A DNA stretch of 60,879 nt from a virus. Shown here piece by piece: positions 8,700 to 16,601 of this stretch. Every line of letters starts with the position of its first letter. Position 1 is the stretch's first letter. The stretch covers positions 1-60,879 of the IMG/VR virus record IMGVR_UViG_3300046000_009431. The stretch is one strand, 5' to 3'. The notes below the pieces were generated by a model. That model was not told the DNA's origin. It made no database searches and saw only the letters and a program-made list of their open reading frames with translations. The translations under genes were made by a program, and so were the position numbers.

Positions 8700-9566
8700 A
8701 TGCCAAGTAAATATTTTCAAAATTATGGTAAAGCAGCAGTCGAGATAAATTTAATCGAGGATCTCTACAACGAGGCGATAAACATTCAAGGCTTCAGTGG
8801 GTACTATATTCCAAATTCGAACGTTGAAGGACGAGATTTAATCTATGGAGACGATCCTTTAAAGCAGTTTGACGACGCATATAAAATGGATATGTATTTG
8901 GTTAATACAATGGATTATGGAGACGAACAAGACTTTTTCTCGAAATTTGGATTAGAAGTAAGAAATCAAACTAAAATTCAAATATCGTTTCGTGAATTTA
9001 TGAAACGAACAACTAAACAGTTTGAACGCCCAATAGAAGGTAATTTAATTTTTATACCGTTTTTTAAAGATTCTGGAGAATTATTTGAAATTAAATTTGT
9101 AAATACATCCAAAGATTTATATACTTTAGGTAGAGTTAGACCTTTCTATTATGAATTATCTCTTGAACCATTTAAATATAATGACGAAAGTTTGGATACT
9201 GGTATTGATTCTATTGATATGATTGAAATTATTGAATCATATAAAACTATTTTAGATGTTGAAGCGGGTACTGGTAATTATACTATTGGAGAAATAATTT
9301 ATCAAGGTAATGCTAATAATAAAGTTGCTTATGGTGAAGTTACTGCATGGGATAGCGCAAACTCTATTGTAACTATAATGAATAATAGTGGAGAATTTTC
9401 TAATACAGCAGGATATATTTATGGCGCCAATAGTAATGCACAATATTTATTAACAACTATTGATGCTAGAGTTCATGAATCTCAATTTGATAATATACCT
9501 ATTTTCGATGAAGTCGTTGATTTTATTGATACTTCTGAAGGTTTTGGTAGTTTAAAATACAAATAA
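8700..9566 (+). CDS. gp14: Neck protein gp14
   Basis: 288 residues. N-terminal SKYFQNYGKAAVEIN followed by an acidic middle (GDDPLKQFDDAYKMDMYL) matches T4-type gp14, which completes the neck between portal and tail together with gp13. Five bases after gp13, so co-translated. A Gly/Asn-rich beta segment near 200-250 (YQGNANNKVAYGEVTAWD) resembles one at the end of the next gene and is a shared small beta domain. Confidence 0.9.
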   Translation: MPSKYFQNYGKAAVEINLIEDLYNEAINIQGFSGYYIPNSNVEGRDLIYGDDPLKQFDDAYKMDMYLVNTMDYGDEQDFFSKFGLEVRNQTKIQISFREFMKRTTKQFERPIEGNLIFIPFFKDSGELFEIKFVNTSKDLYTLGRVRPFYYELSLEPFKYNDESLDTGIDSIDMIEIIESYKTILDVEAGTGNYTIGEIIYQGNANNKVAYGEVTAWDSANSIVTIMNNSGEFSNTAGYIYGANSNAQYLLTTIDARVHESQFDNIPIFDEVVDFIDTSEGFGSLKYK

Positions 9567-9578
9567 GGTAAAAAAGAT

Positions 9579-10538
9579 ATGAGTTCATATAGATTACAAT
9601 CAATAAGAAAAACTACTATAGCATTTGCTAGTTTATTTAAAGACATTCCATTAATAAAATATGACGATCAAGGGCGCGAATCAGAAAGAATAATTGTTCC
9701 AATTATTTATGGCGATAAAGAAAAATATGTAAAACGGTTAGACATTTCGCACGAAAAAGTGCAAATAACATTACCTAGAATTGAATATGGTTTAACATCA
9801 ATGGTTTATGATGTAGATCGTAAATTAAATTCAGCAAATAAATTAATGGGTTGTGCTGCAGCTGGAGATATGTATATTAATTCTCCAATTCCATATAATT
9901 TTAATTTAGAGTTAGTGTTATATACTAGAAATATTGAAGATGCCAATCAAATAATGGAGTATATTTTATCGCATTTTACTCCAGATTATAATATAAAAAT
10001 TGTTATGGTTCCAGAAGCAGGTATTGTTAAAACTATACCAATAACATATAACGGCGAATCTGAAGAAGAAGATTCCACTGGATCGTACGATTCTCCAGTT
10101 AGGTCTGTGTTTAGAACATTAACATTTACTGCCAGAAGTTTTATTTACCAACCTCCATTAGAATATAAACCAATTTTACAAGCAAATACATTTGTTTATA
10201 TACCAAGCCCAATTATGAGTTATACGTTAACTGATGGAACTGGATACTTTACAAAAGGAGAAAGCGTATTCCAGGGTTATTCTTATGATAGAGCTTCAGC
10301 AAGAGGAAGTGTTGTAACTTGGAATGCTAATAACTTGATATTAACTCTTGATACTGTTGTTGGAACATTCGTTGCTAATTCAATTATAACTAATTTAACT
10401 GGATCAGCTCAGTATATTATTGCTGAAACTCCAAATAAAGGATTAGCTTATGATACTGGCGTTACGCCAACTCCAAACACATTCCCAGTTGTTGGACCAT
10501 ATACAGTAAATCAATCTAACTTGGATTATACAACGTAA
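9579..10538 (+). CDS. gp15: Tail sheath terminator/stabiliser gp15
   Basis: 319 residues. YRLQSIRKTTIAFASLF and IPLIKYD are typical of T4 gp15, the ring that caps the tail tube and sheath and joins tail to head. T4 gp15 has about 270 residues; here the extra length is a C-terminal Gly/Asn-rich extension (from about 225, GYFTKGESVFQGYSYD) similar to that in gp14. Ends two bases before gp16. Confidence 0.9.
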   Translation: MSSYRLQSIRKTTIAFASLFKDIPLIKYDDQGRESERIIVPIIYGDKEKYVKRLDISHEKVQITLPRIEYGLTSMVYDVDRKLNSANKLMGCAAAGDMYINSPIPYNFNLELVLYTRNIEDANQIMEYILSHFTPDYNIKIVMVPEAGIVKTIPITYNGESEEEDSTGSYDSPVRSVFRTLTFTARSFIYQPPLEYKPILQANTFVYIPSPIMSYTLTDGTGYFTKGESVFQGYSYDRASARGSVVTWNANNLILTLDTVVGTFVANSIITNLTGSAQYIIAETPNKGLAYDTGVTPTPNTFPVVGPYTVNQSNLDYTT

Positions 10539-10540
10539 TT

Positions 10541-10978
10541 ATGACATCTAAATTTAATAAAACAATGGAGGAAATATTTAATGTTCCTTCATTGGTGAAC
10601 GAAGAAGAAACTGAATTTGCAGAATTTTTACCTGCAGAACAATCAACTCATGATTTATCTACTTTATTAGATCACGATTTAAAAACTGATTATGAAAAAA
10701 CTAGAGAAAGTATTGATTCGTTAATTGCAAAAGGAACTGAAGCTATTGATGATATGTTGGCAATTGCTAGGCAATCAGAAAAAGCTCGCGATTTTGAAGT
10801 TGCTGGCAATATGATAAAAACTGTTGTTGATGCGTCAAAAGAATTACTTGAAGTTCAAAAGAAAATGCGCGATATTACAGGTAAAAAAGAAAACGTTACT
10901 CAAAATATTAAAAATGCAGTTTTTGTTGGTTCTACTAAAGATTTAATACGATCTATTAAAAATGAGAATAATGAATGA
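10541..10978 (+). CDS. gp16: Terminase small subunit gp16
   Basis: 145 residues, largely helical and acidic at the N-terminus, with LLDHDLKTDYEKTRESIDSL and a central coiled-coil-like stretch (IARQSEKARDFEVAGNMIK) then LLEVQKKMRDI. This matches the T4-type small terminase, which forms rings and stimulates the large subunit. Overlaps the gp17 start by ATGA. Confidence 0.87.
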   Translation: MTSKFNKTMEEIFNVPSLVNEEETEFAEFLPAEQSTHDLSTLLDHDLKTDYEKTRESIDSLIAKGTEAIDDMLAIARQSEKARDFEVAGNMIKTVVDASKELLEVQKKMRDITGKKENVTQNIKNAVFVGSTKDLIRSIKNENNE

Positions 10979-11883
10979 TTGATTTTGAGGGTAGCAATAA
11001 GTTATATTATAGAGATAATCCTAATCTAAGAAGAGCGGGTATTGAAAATTGGGAATTCGATCAACATCAAACAGATGAACTTAGAAAATGTATTAATGAC
11101 CCAATATACTTTATTCGTAATTATGTAAAAATTATTAATCTTGATGAAGGTCTTGTCTATTTTGATATGCACGACTATCAAGAAGAAATGGTTCAAGCAT
11201 TTCATGAAAATAGATTTTCTATTGTAAGGATTGGCCGGCAATCAGGTAAAACCACAACATCTGTTGGTTATCTTTTATGGTTATCATTATTTACCGAAAA
11301 TTATAATATTGCTATTACAGCTAATAAAAAATCATTAGCTGTTGAGATTCTTTCTCGATATCAATTAGCCTATGAAAATTTACCTATGTGGTTACAACAA
11401 GGTATTGTTATATGGAATAAAGGTAGTATTGAATTAGAAAATGGATCAAAAATGTTAGCAGCTTCTACTGCTGCTAGTTCTGTTCGTGGTGGATCATTTA
11501 ATCTTGTATTTATGGACGAATTTGCTCACGTTCATAATAACTTAGCCGAAGAATTTTTTACTTCAACATATCCTGTAATTTCCTCAGGTAAAACAACAAA
11601 AATTATTATTGTATCTACTCCTCGTGGTATGAATTTATACTACAAAATGTGGATGGATGCAGTAAGTAAAAAGAGTGATTATAAAGCTGTTGATATTCAT
11701 TGGTCTAGAGTTCCAGGGCGCGATGAAAACTGGAAAGAAACTACGATTAGAAATACTTCTGCTCGTCAGTTTAACCAAGAATTTGCATGCGTTACTGGGG
11801 ATACAATAGTTGAAATACAGGATGAATTTGGTAATGAACAAAAAATTACAATGCGTAAATTACATTCGCTTATGAATTCTTAG
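10975..11883 (+). CDS. gp17: Terminase large subunit gp17, N-terminal half fused to split-intein N fragment
   Basis: 302 residues: residues 1-271 are the packaging ATPase N-extein and 272-302 a short N-intein. ATPase motifs: Walker A RQSGKTT (about 88-94), Walker B LVFMDE (177-182), coupling motif STPRG (214-218). The extein stops at QEFA just before Cys272, and CVTGDTIVEI is a classic intein block A. The stop follows 31 intein residues, so this is not a decayed gene. The C-terminal half is encoded at 12502-13731. Trans-splicing would give a 571-residue gp17 (T4: 610). The N-extein alone has no nuclease domain. Confidence 0.93.
   Translation: MIDFEGSNKLYYRDNPNLRRAGIENWEFDQHQTDELRKCINDPIYFIRNYVKIINLDEGLVYFDMHDYQEEMVQAFHENRFSIVRIGRQSGKTTTSVGYLLWLSLFTENYNIAITANKKSLAVEILSRYQLAYENLPMWLQQGIVIWNKGSIELENGSKMLAASTAASSVRGGSFNLVFMDEFAHVHNNLAEEFFTSTYPVISSGKTTKIIIVSTPRGMNLYYKMWMDAVSKKSDYKAVDIHWSRVPGRDENWKETTIRNTSARQFNQEFACVTGDTIVEIQDEFGNEQKITMRKLHSLMNS
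11788..11880 (+). other. Split intein N fragment (IntN, 31 aa)
   Basis: Starts at Cys (TGC 11788) and ends at the stop. Block A CVTGDTIVEI is followed by a short strand and helix (KITMRKLHSLMNS). Ordinary split inteins have an IntN of about 100 residues, so this is the atypical early split of the AceL-TerL/VidaL type (25 and about 16 residues). Cys1 is intact for the N-S acyl shift. Confidence 0.9.
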
Positions 11884-11896
11884 GAATTCATAATAT

Positions 11897-11904
11897 TATA
11901 AATA
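11897..11904 (+). promoter_or_regulatory. T4-type late promoter (TATAAATA) for HNH and C-terminal gp17
   Basis: Perfect TATAAATA in the 47-base gap between the N-terminal gp17 gene and the HNH gene, 27 bases before the HNH ATG. It would give the HNH gene and the C-terminal half of gp17 their own late transcript, independent of the N-terminal half. Confidence 0.7.
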
Positions 11905-11930
11905 ATTATATTTATAATAGGAGCATATTT

Positions 11931-12527
11931 ATGTCAAAACATAGAAAAATATGGGAAGAGCATTATGGTAGTATTCCAAAAGATTATGAAGGAAGAACAT
12001 ATGAAATACACCATATAGACGGTAATAGGAATAATAATGATATTACCAATTTGAAATGCGTATCAATATGCGAGCATTTTAATATTCATCAAGCGCAAGA
12101 GGAATTCGGAGCTTGCGCTATGATAATGAAACGTATGGATATGTCAACAGAACAAATTTCTAATATACAAAAAGGAATTAAAAGACCTGGAATTGGAGGA
12201 GTAAAAAAAGGAACTATTCCATGGAATAAAGGTAAAAAAATATTTGTTTCCGAAGATTTAAAAATAAAACGTTCTAAAAATAGCACTGGGGAATTAAATT
12301 CTAAAGCAAAATTAAAAGAAAACCAAGTTATAGAAATATTAGAATTATATTTTAGTAGACCAAAATTAGAGTCAGAAGGAATAACACAAAGAAACGGTAG
12401 AGTTGATTCATATGAATGGAGTTTTTCTAAGTTTTATGCAAATACTTATGAATTAACTCCAGCAGCTTTAATGCGATTATTAACCAAAAAAAGTTGGAAA
12501 CATGTTTGGGAAAAATACAAAATATAA
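11931..12527 (+). CDS. HNH homing endonuclease inside the fractured gp17 gene
   Basis: 198 residues, ribosome site AGGAG. HNH core at about 24-54: YEIHHIDGNRNNND, Asn in DITNLKC and His in EHFNIH. Further on, TIPWNKGKK is a NUMOD3-type DNA-binding motif, followed by NSKAKLKENQVIEI, a helix-turn-helix-like segment. It is a free-standing gene between the two intein fragments, so it probably cuts intein-less gp17 alleles and spreads the whole split-intein cassette. Its last 26 bases overlap the start of IntC in another frame. Confidence 0.9.
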   Translation: MSKHRKIWEEHYGSIPKDYEGRTYEIHHIDGNRNNNDITNLKCVSICEHFNIHQAQEEFGACAMIMKRMDMSTEQISNIQKGIKRPGIGGVKKGTIPWNKGKKIFVSEDLKIKRSKNSTGELNSKAKLKENQVIEILELYFSRPKLESEGITQRNGRVDSYEWSFSKFYANTYELTPAALMRLLTKKSWKHVWEKYKI

Positions 12528-12828
12528 AATAAAAACTATAAATGGATGGGAAAAGTTTAGAGGTGTAAATAAATTACATAAAAAACGAACCGTTCAGATT
12601 ATAACACAAAATAACTGTTTTCTTGATTGTACTATAGATCATAAAATAAAAACTCTTGATGGTTATAAAGAAATTAGCGAATTATCTGATTTAGATTTTA
12701 TAGAGACTATTCATGGATTTTCTAAAATTGATTTTATTTCTGAAAATTTTGAATTAGAAGAAGTTTTTGATGTCATAGATGCGGGAAACGATAAATGTTA
12801 TTATACTAATGGAATTTTATCGCATAAT
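12502..12828 (+). other. Split intein C fragment (IntC, 109 aa)
   Basis: Because the split is very early, IntC carries block B (CTIDHKIKT, Thr44 and His47) as well as blocks F and G (EEVFDVIDAGND; TNGILSHN). Penultimate His108 and terminal Asn109 are present for Asn cyclisation, and the next codon is TGC (Cys+1). The opening MFGKNT...NGW resembles the IntC of the metagenomic AceL-TerL intein, recalled from the literature, not aligned here. Confidence 0.9.
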
Positions 12829-13731
12829 TGCGAATTTTTAGGTTCTACAAATACATTAATCGATGGATCAAAATTACAAACTCTTGTTGCAGTAGATCCA
12901 TTAGATACTGATGATGAAATATTTGCTGGAATAACAATTCCAAATGAAATGGATGTATTTATTCCTCCAGTTAAAGAATCATTTGATGATGAAACTAAAA
13001 AACAAATAGATAAAGACCATATTTATGCAATGACTGTTGACGTTTCAGAGGGGAAAAACTTAGATTATGCTGCATTTTCCATTTTTGATGTATCAACAAT
13101 TCCATATACACAAGTAGCTACATATAGAAATAATCAATTACATCCAATGTTATTTCCAGATATTATTAAAATGGCTGGAGAATATTATAATAATGCATAT
13201 GTATTAATTGAGGTTAATAATAATCCAACAGTAGCAGATACTTTATTTCAAGATTTAGAATATGAAAATGTATTAAAAGTTTATGCAGGAAACAAAAAAG
13301 CTCAACAAATAAGCGAGAACGGTAAAGCAACACAAAATGGCGTAAATATGAGCCCATTAGTCAAACGTGTTGGCTGTACCACATTAAAGACTTTAATTGA
13401 AACTGATAAATTACGAATTAATTCCAGCGAAACTATATATGAATTAACTCGATTTATTGCAACAAATAACTCATTTGCAGCTGAAGAAGGAGCTAATGAT
13501 GATTTAGCGATGACTTTGGTTATTTTTGCTTGGTTATCAACTCAAAAATTATTTATAGAATTATCTTCTACAGATATCCGTAAAAGATTACAAATAGAAA
13601 ATAATTATATTAAAGAAGATGATATTGACGTTCCACCTATGCCGCAATTTAGTAATCCATTAATGGATAGATTTACATTAGAAGATGGTGATTTATGGGA
13701 AGTTGTTGAACCAGCAGGATTTTATTATTAA
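12502..13731 (+). CDS. gp17: Split-intein C fragment fused to terminase large subunit gp17, C-terminal half
   Basis: 409 residues: 1-109 are IntC, 110-409 the C-extein. IntC ends in ILSHN and the extein begins CEFLGS with Cys+1. Nuclease acids of the RNase H-like domain: Asp180 in TVDVSEG, Glu237 in LIEVNN, and Asp333/334 in NDDLAM. The ATG at 12502 lies inside the HNH gene, with only a weak site (TTGG) upstream, so expression may depend on translational coupling. Together with 10975-11787 it rebuilds the complete motor-nuclease. Confidence 0.92.
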   Translation: MFGKNTKYKIKTINGWEKFRGVNKLHKKRTVQIITQNNCFLDCTIDHKIKTLDGYKEISELSDLDFIETIHGFSKIDFISENFELEEVFDVIDAGNDKCYYTNGILSHNCEFLGSTNTLIDGSKLQTLVAVDPLDTDDEIFAGITIPNEMDVFIPPVKESFDDETKKQIDKDHIYAMTVDVSEGKNLDYAAFSIFDVSTIPYTQVATYRNNQLHPMLFPDIIKMAGEYYNNAYVLIEVNNNPTVADTLFQDLEYENVLKVYAGNKKAQQISENGKATQNGVNMSPLVKRVGCTTLKTLIETDKLRINSSETIYELTRFIATNNSFAAEEGANDDLAMTLVIFAWLSTQKLFIELSSTDIRKRLQIENNYIKEDDIDVPPMPQFSNPLMDRFTLEDGDLWEVVEPAGFYY

Positions 13732-13748
13732 ACATAAACGCTGAAAAT

Positions 13749-13756
13749 TATAAATA
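13749..13756 (+). promoter_or_regulatory. T4-type late promoter (TATAAATA) for gp18
   Basis: Perfect TATAAATA 48 bases upstream of the tail sheath ATG, in the 72-base gap after gp17. Confidence 0.8.
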
Positions 13757-13803
13757 CCTCTATGAAAACTGATTTTCTATTTTTATAACAAGGAGTACAA
13801 TTT

Positions 13804-15924
13804 ATGGGGTTTCAATTATCACCTGGAGTAAATGTATCAGAAATTGATTTAACTAACGTAGTTCCAGGAGTTAGTTCATCAATAGGAGCATTTGCCGGAC
13901 AATTTAGCTGGGGACCAGCAGGTATCAGAACATTAGTAGATTCAGAAAATAGATTAGTTTCTACTTTCGGCAAACCTACAAATGAAAATTACGCATCATT
14001 CTTTACTGCTGCTAATTTCTTAGCGTATACAAACAATCTTAGAGTTGTTAGAGCTATAGACAATTCTAATACATTTAACTCAACATGTATTTCAGAATTT
14101 ATTAATTTAAATTCTTTAACTGCAAATACTCGTTCAGGGAATACAGAAGTAGTATTTAACCAAAGCATTGGATCTTATTTGAGTAGCGGAGATAAATTTA
14201 CATTAACTACAGTTGACGGTCCATTTATTTTGACTGCAAATACAGTTAACGGAAATGTCGTAAATGTTGTTGCTAATATCGTTGGAGCAGCAAATGGAGC
14301 AATTGCAGTTTTACCTACGTCTCAAACAGATGTAAGTATTGCAAACGAAGAAGATTACGAATTAAATTTTGATGCAGGAACATATTCTAAATTTGGTGCA
14401 TTTTTTGGCCGTTATCCAAGCGATTTAGGGAACTCATTAAGTATTTCTGTATGTTCTTCTAATACCTCATTTAGTCAAACAGGATTAACTGCAAATACAA
14501 CATTAGGCTTGCCATCTGTAACATTAAACGTTGGATATGCTAATACATTCTTGACTATTGGCGATATAGTAAAAGTTGGAGGAACCGATTATCCTATTTC
14601 TGGATTTACTTCTACTTCTGCGACAAATACAGTTTTAGCAGTTTCTAAAAATGGAGCAGCAACTGCAACTAATATTACGGCATCAACAAGATGGGCGTAT
14701 GCAGACCAATTTGACTCAAAACCTACTTCATCAGCATATGCTATTGATAGTAAAGGTGCGGAAAACGATGAATTACATATAATTGTAATTGATACTGATG
14801 GAAAAATTACAGGCGAAAAAGGAACTATATTAGAAAAATTTGCTCATGTATCAAAAGCGCAAGACGCTAAAACAGATGACGGCTCGCCAAGCTATTATGT
14901 AACTAAAATTTTAAATGAATCAAAATATATCTATGTTGCTAACCATTTAACTGGTTCGACAAATTGGGGTGATATGCTTGATAATGGACTAGTTTACGAT
15001 AAATTAACAAATTATTATCATAAATTGGGAAGAGGAACTAATGTTGCTCCATCTGCAGGAGATTTACAATTAGCATACGATAAATTTAGTAATGCTGATG
15101 AAGTTGATATTTCTTTATTGTTATCTGGCGCTGCTGATGCCACTTTAGCTAATCATGTATTAGATATAGTAAACCAAAGAAAAGATTGCGTTGCATTTGT
15201 TTCTCCATTAAGAGCTGATGCGGTTGATTCAGTTAATTTAGATAACATTATTGAATATAGAAATGCATTAACTCCATCAACTTCTTATTCAGTATTTGAT
15301 TCTGGATGGAAATATCAATTCGATAAATATAACAACAAATATCGTTATGTTCCATTAAATGGTGATACTGCGGGTTTATGTGCTAGAACTGATAATGTAA
15401 GAGATCCATGGTTTTCTCCTGCTGGATTTAATCGCGGTCAAATCTTAAATGCAATTAAATTGTCATGGAATCCAACTAAAGCTCAAAGAGATGAATTGTA
15501 CAAAAATGGAATTAATCCAGTTGTTGCATTCCCAGGAGAAGGAATTATCCTTTATGGCGATAAAACAATGCAAATGAAACCATCTGCATTTGACAGAATT
15601 AATGTTCGTAGATTGTTTATTGTTCTTGAAAAAGCTATTGCAATTGCAGCAAAATACTCTCTATTTGAATTCAACGATTCGTTTACAAGAGCGCAATTTA
15701 TATCTATGGTTGAACCATTCTTAAGAGATGTAAAAGGACGTAGAGGTATCTATGATTTCTCGGTAATTTGCGATGAAACAAATAATACTGCTGAAGTTAT
15801 TGATACAAATAGATTCGTTGGTGATATTTACATTAAACCAGCTAGATCTATCAACTTTATCCAGTTGAATTTCGTAGCAGTTCGTACTGGCGTTGACTTT
15901 ACTGAAATTGCAGGTAAATTCTAA
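13804..15924 (+). CDS. gp18: Contractile tail sheath protein gp18
   Basis: 706 residues (T4: 659), ribosome site AAGGAG. N-terminus GFQLSPGVNVSEIDLTNVVP and the following SSIGAFAGQFSWGPAG are diagnostic of T4-type sheath proteins; the C-terminal core (FDRINVRRLFIVLEKAI; PARSINFIQLNFVAVRTG) holds the interlocking strands of the sheath. The central part (about 110-290) is a variable surface domain. Expressed from its own late promoter, as expected for a high-copy virion protein. Confidence 0.97.
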   Translation: MGFQLSPGVNVSEIDLTNVVPGVSSSIGAFAGQFSWGPAGIRTLVDSENRLVSTFGKPTNENYASFFTAANFLAYTNNLRVVRAIDNSNTFNSTCISEFINLNSLTANTRSGNTEVVFNQSIGSYLSSGDKFTLTTVDGPFILTANTVNGNVVNVVANIVGAANGAIAVLPTSQTDVSIANEEDYELNFDAGTYSKFGAFFGRYPSDLGNSLSISVCSSNTSFSQTGLTANTTLGLPSVTLNVGYANTFLTIGDIVKVGGTDYPISGFTSTSATNTVLAVSKNGAATATNITASTRWAYADQFDSKPTSSAYAIDSKGAENDELHIIVIDTDGKITGEKGTILEKFAHVSKAQDAKTDDGSPSYYVTKILNESKYIYVANHLTGSTNWGDMLDNGLVYDKLTNYYHKLGRGTNVAPSAGDLQLAYDKFSNADEVDISLLLSGAADATLANHVLDIVNQRKDCVAFVSPLRADAVDSVNLDNIIEYRNALTPSTSYSVFDSGWKYQFDKYNNKYRYVPLNGDTAGLCARTDNVRDPWFSPAGFNRGQILNAIKLSWNPTKAQRDELYKNGINPVVAFPGEGIILYGDKTMQMKPSAFDRINVRRLFIVLEKAIAIAAKYSLFEFNDSFTRAQFISMVEPFLRDVKGRRGIYDFSVICDETNNTAEVIDTNRFVGDIYIKPARSINFIQLNFVAVRTGVDFTEIAGKF

Positions 15925-15936
15925 GTAACAGTTAGT

Positions 15937-15964
15937 TTGGTGACGAGTCTAGACTCGTCACCAA
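15937..15964 (+). terminator. Perfect 28-bp palindrome, probable hairpin terminator after gp18
   Basis: TTGGTGACGAGTCT followed by its exact reverse complement, 12 bases after the gp18 stop and five before the next TATAAATA. The RNA would form a very stable stem, but the bases after it (CCATTATAAAT) are not a U-run. It may attenuate gp18 readthrough or protect the 3' end of the sheath mRNA. Confidence 0.6.
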
Positions 15965-15968
15965 CCAT

Positions 15969-15976
15969 TATAAATA
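15969..15976 (+). promoter_or_regulatory. T4-type late promoter (TATAAATA) for gp19
   Basis: Perfect TATAAATA directly after the palindrome and 44 bases before the gp19 ATG. Confidence 0.8.
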
Positions 15977-16019
15977 ATTAAAAGAATATTTACGATTTTC
16001 AAATAAGGAGTATCCGAAC

Positions 16020-16559
16020 ATGGCGTTCAATATTGCAGAATTTAGATCAGCAATGATTGGTGATGGTGCTAGACCGAATTTATTTTCAGTTTCGCTTACA
16101 TTTCCAACTGTTGCTAGTGCACCTGTTGCATCTAAACAATTAACATTTATGGCTCATGCTACAACATTACCTCCATCAATTATGGGCGTTGCATCACAAT
16201 TTTACTTTGGTCGTCAAGTAAAATTTGCTGGCGATAGACAATTTCCAGATTGGAGTATTACAGTTATTAATGACGAAGATTTTAATATTAGAAATGCATT
16301 TGAATCTTGGTCAGATAAGTTAAATAGTCATTCACAAAACGTTCGTGCAGCTGGAGCAATCAATTCAACATTGTATTGCGCTGATGCTGTTGTTACGCAA
16401 TACAGTAAAACTGGTGCAGCAATCAAAGAATATAAATTTGTTGGTATGTTCCCTAATACTGTTGATCCAATTGCTCTTGATTGGGGTTCAAATGATAGAA
16501 TTGAAGAATTTGGTGTAACATTCTCGTATCAATACTGGGAATCTAAATCAGTAACCTAA
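16020..16559 (+). CDS. gp19: Tail tube protein gp19
   Basis: 179 residues (T4: 163), ribosome site AAGGAG. AFNIAEFRSAMIGDGARPNL, then FMAHATTLPPS and PDWSITVINDEDFNIRNAFE, match T4-like tail tube subunits, which stack as hexamers inside the sheath and conduct the DNA. Located between sheath and portal genes as in T4. Confidence 0.95.
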   Translation: MAFNIAEFRSAMIGDGARPNLFSVSLTFPTVASAPVASKQLTFMAHATTLPPSIMGVASQFYFGRQVKFAGDRQFPDWSITVINDEDFNIRNAFESWSDKLNSHSQNVRAAGAINSTLYCADAVVTQYSKTGAAIKEYKFVGMFPNTVDPIALDWGSNDRIEEFGVTFSYQYWESKSVT

Positions 16560-16601
16560 TATATAAGAATATACTATTAATATTTAAAAAGGTAATTTAT
16601 T

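Noticed and set aside
11881-11930. gp17 as a pseudogene with a premature stop, or interrupted by a group I intron
   Set aside because: The break coincides exactly with intein Cys1 and with His-Asn/Cys at the C side, and all catalytic residues are intact. A group I intron would rejoin the frame without intein blocks.
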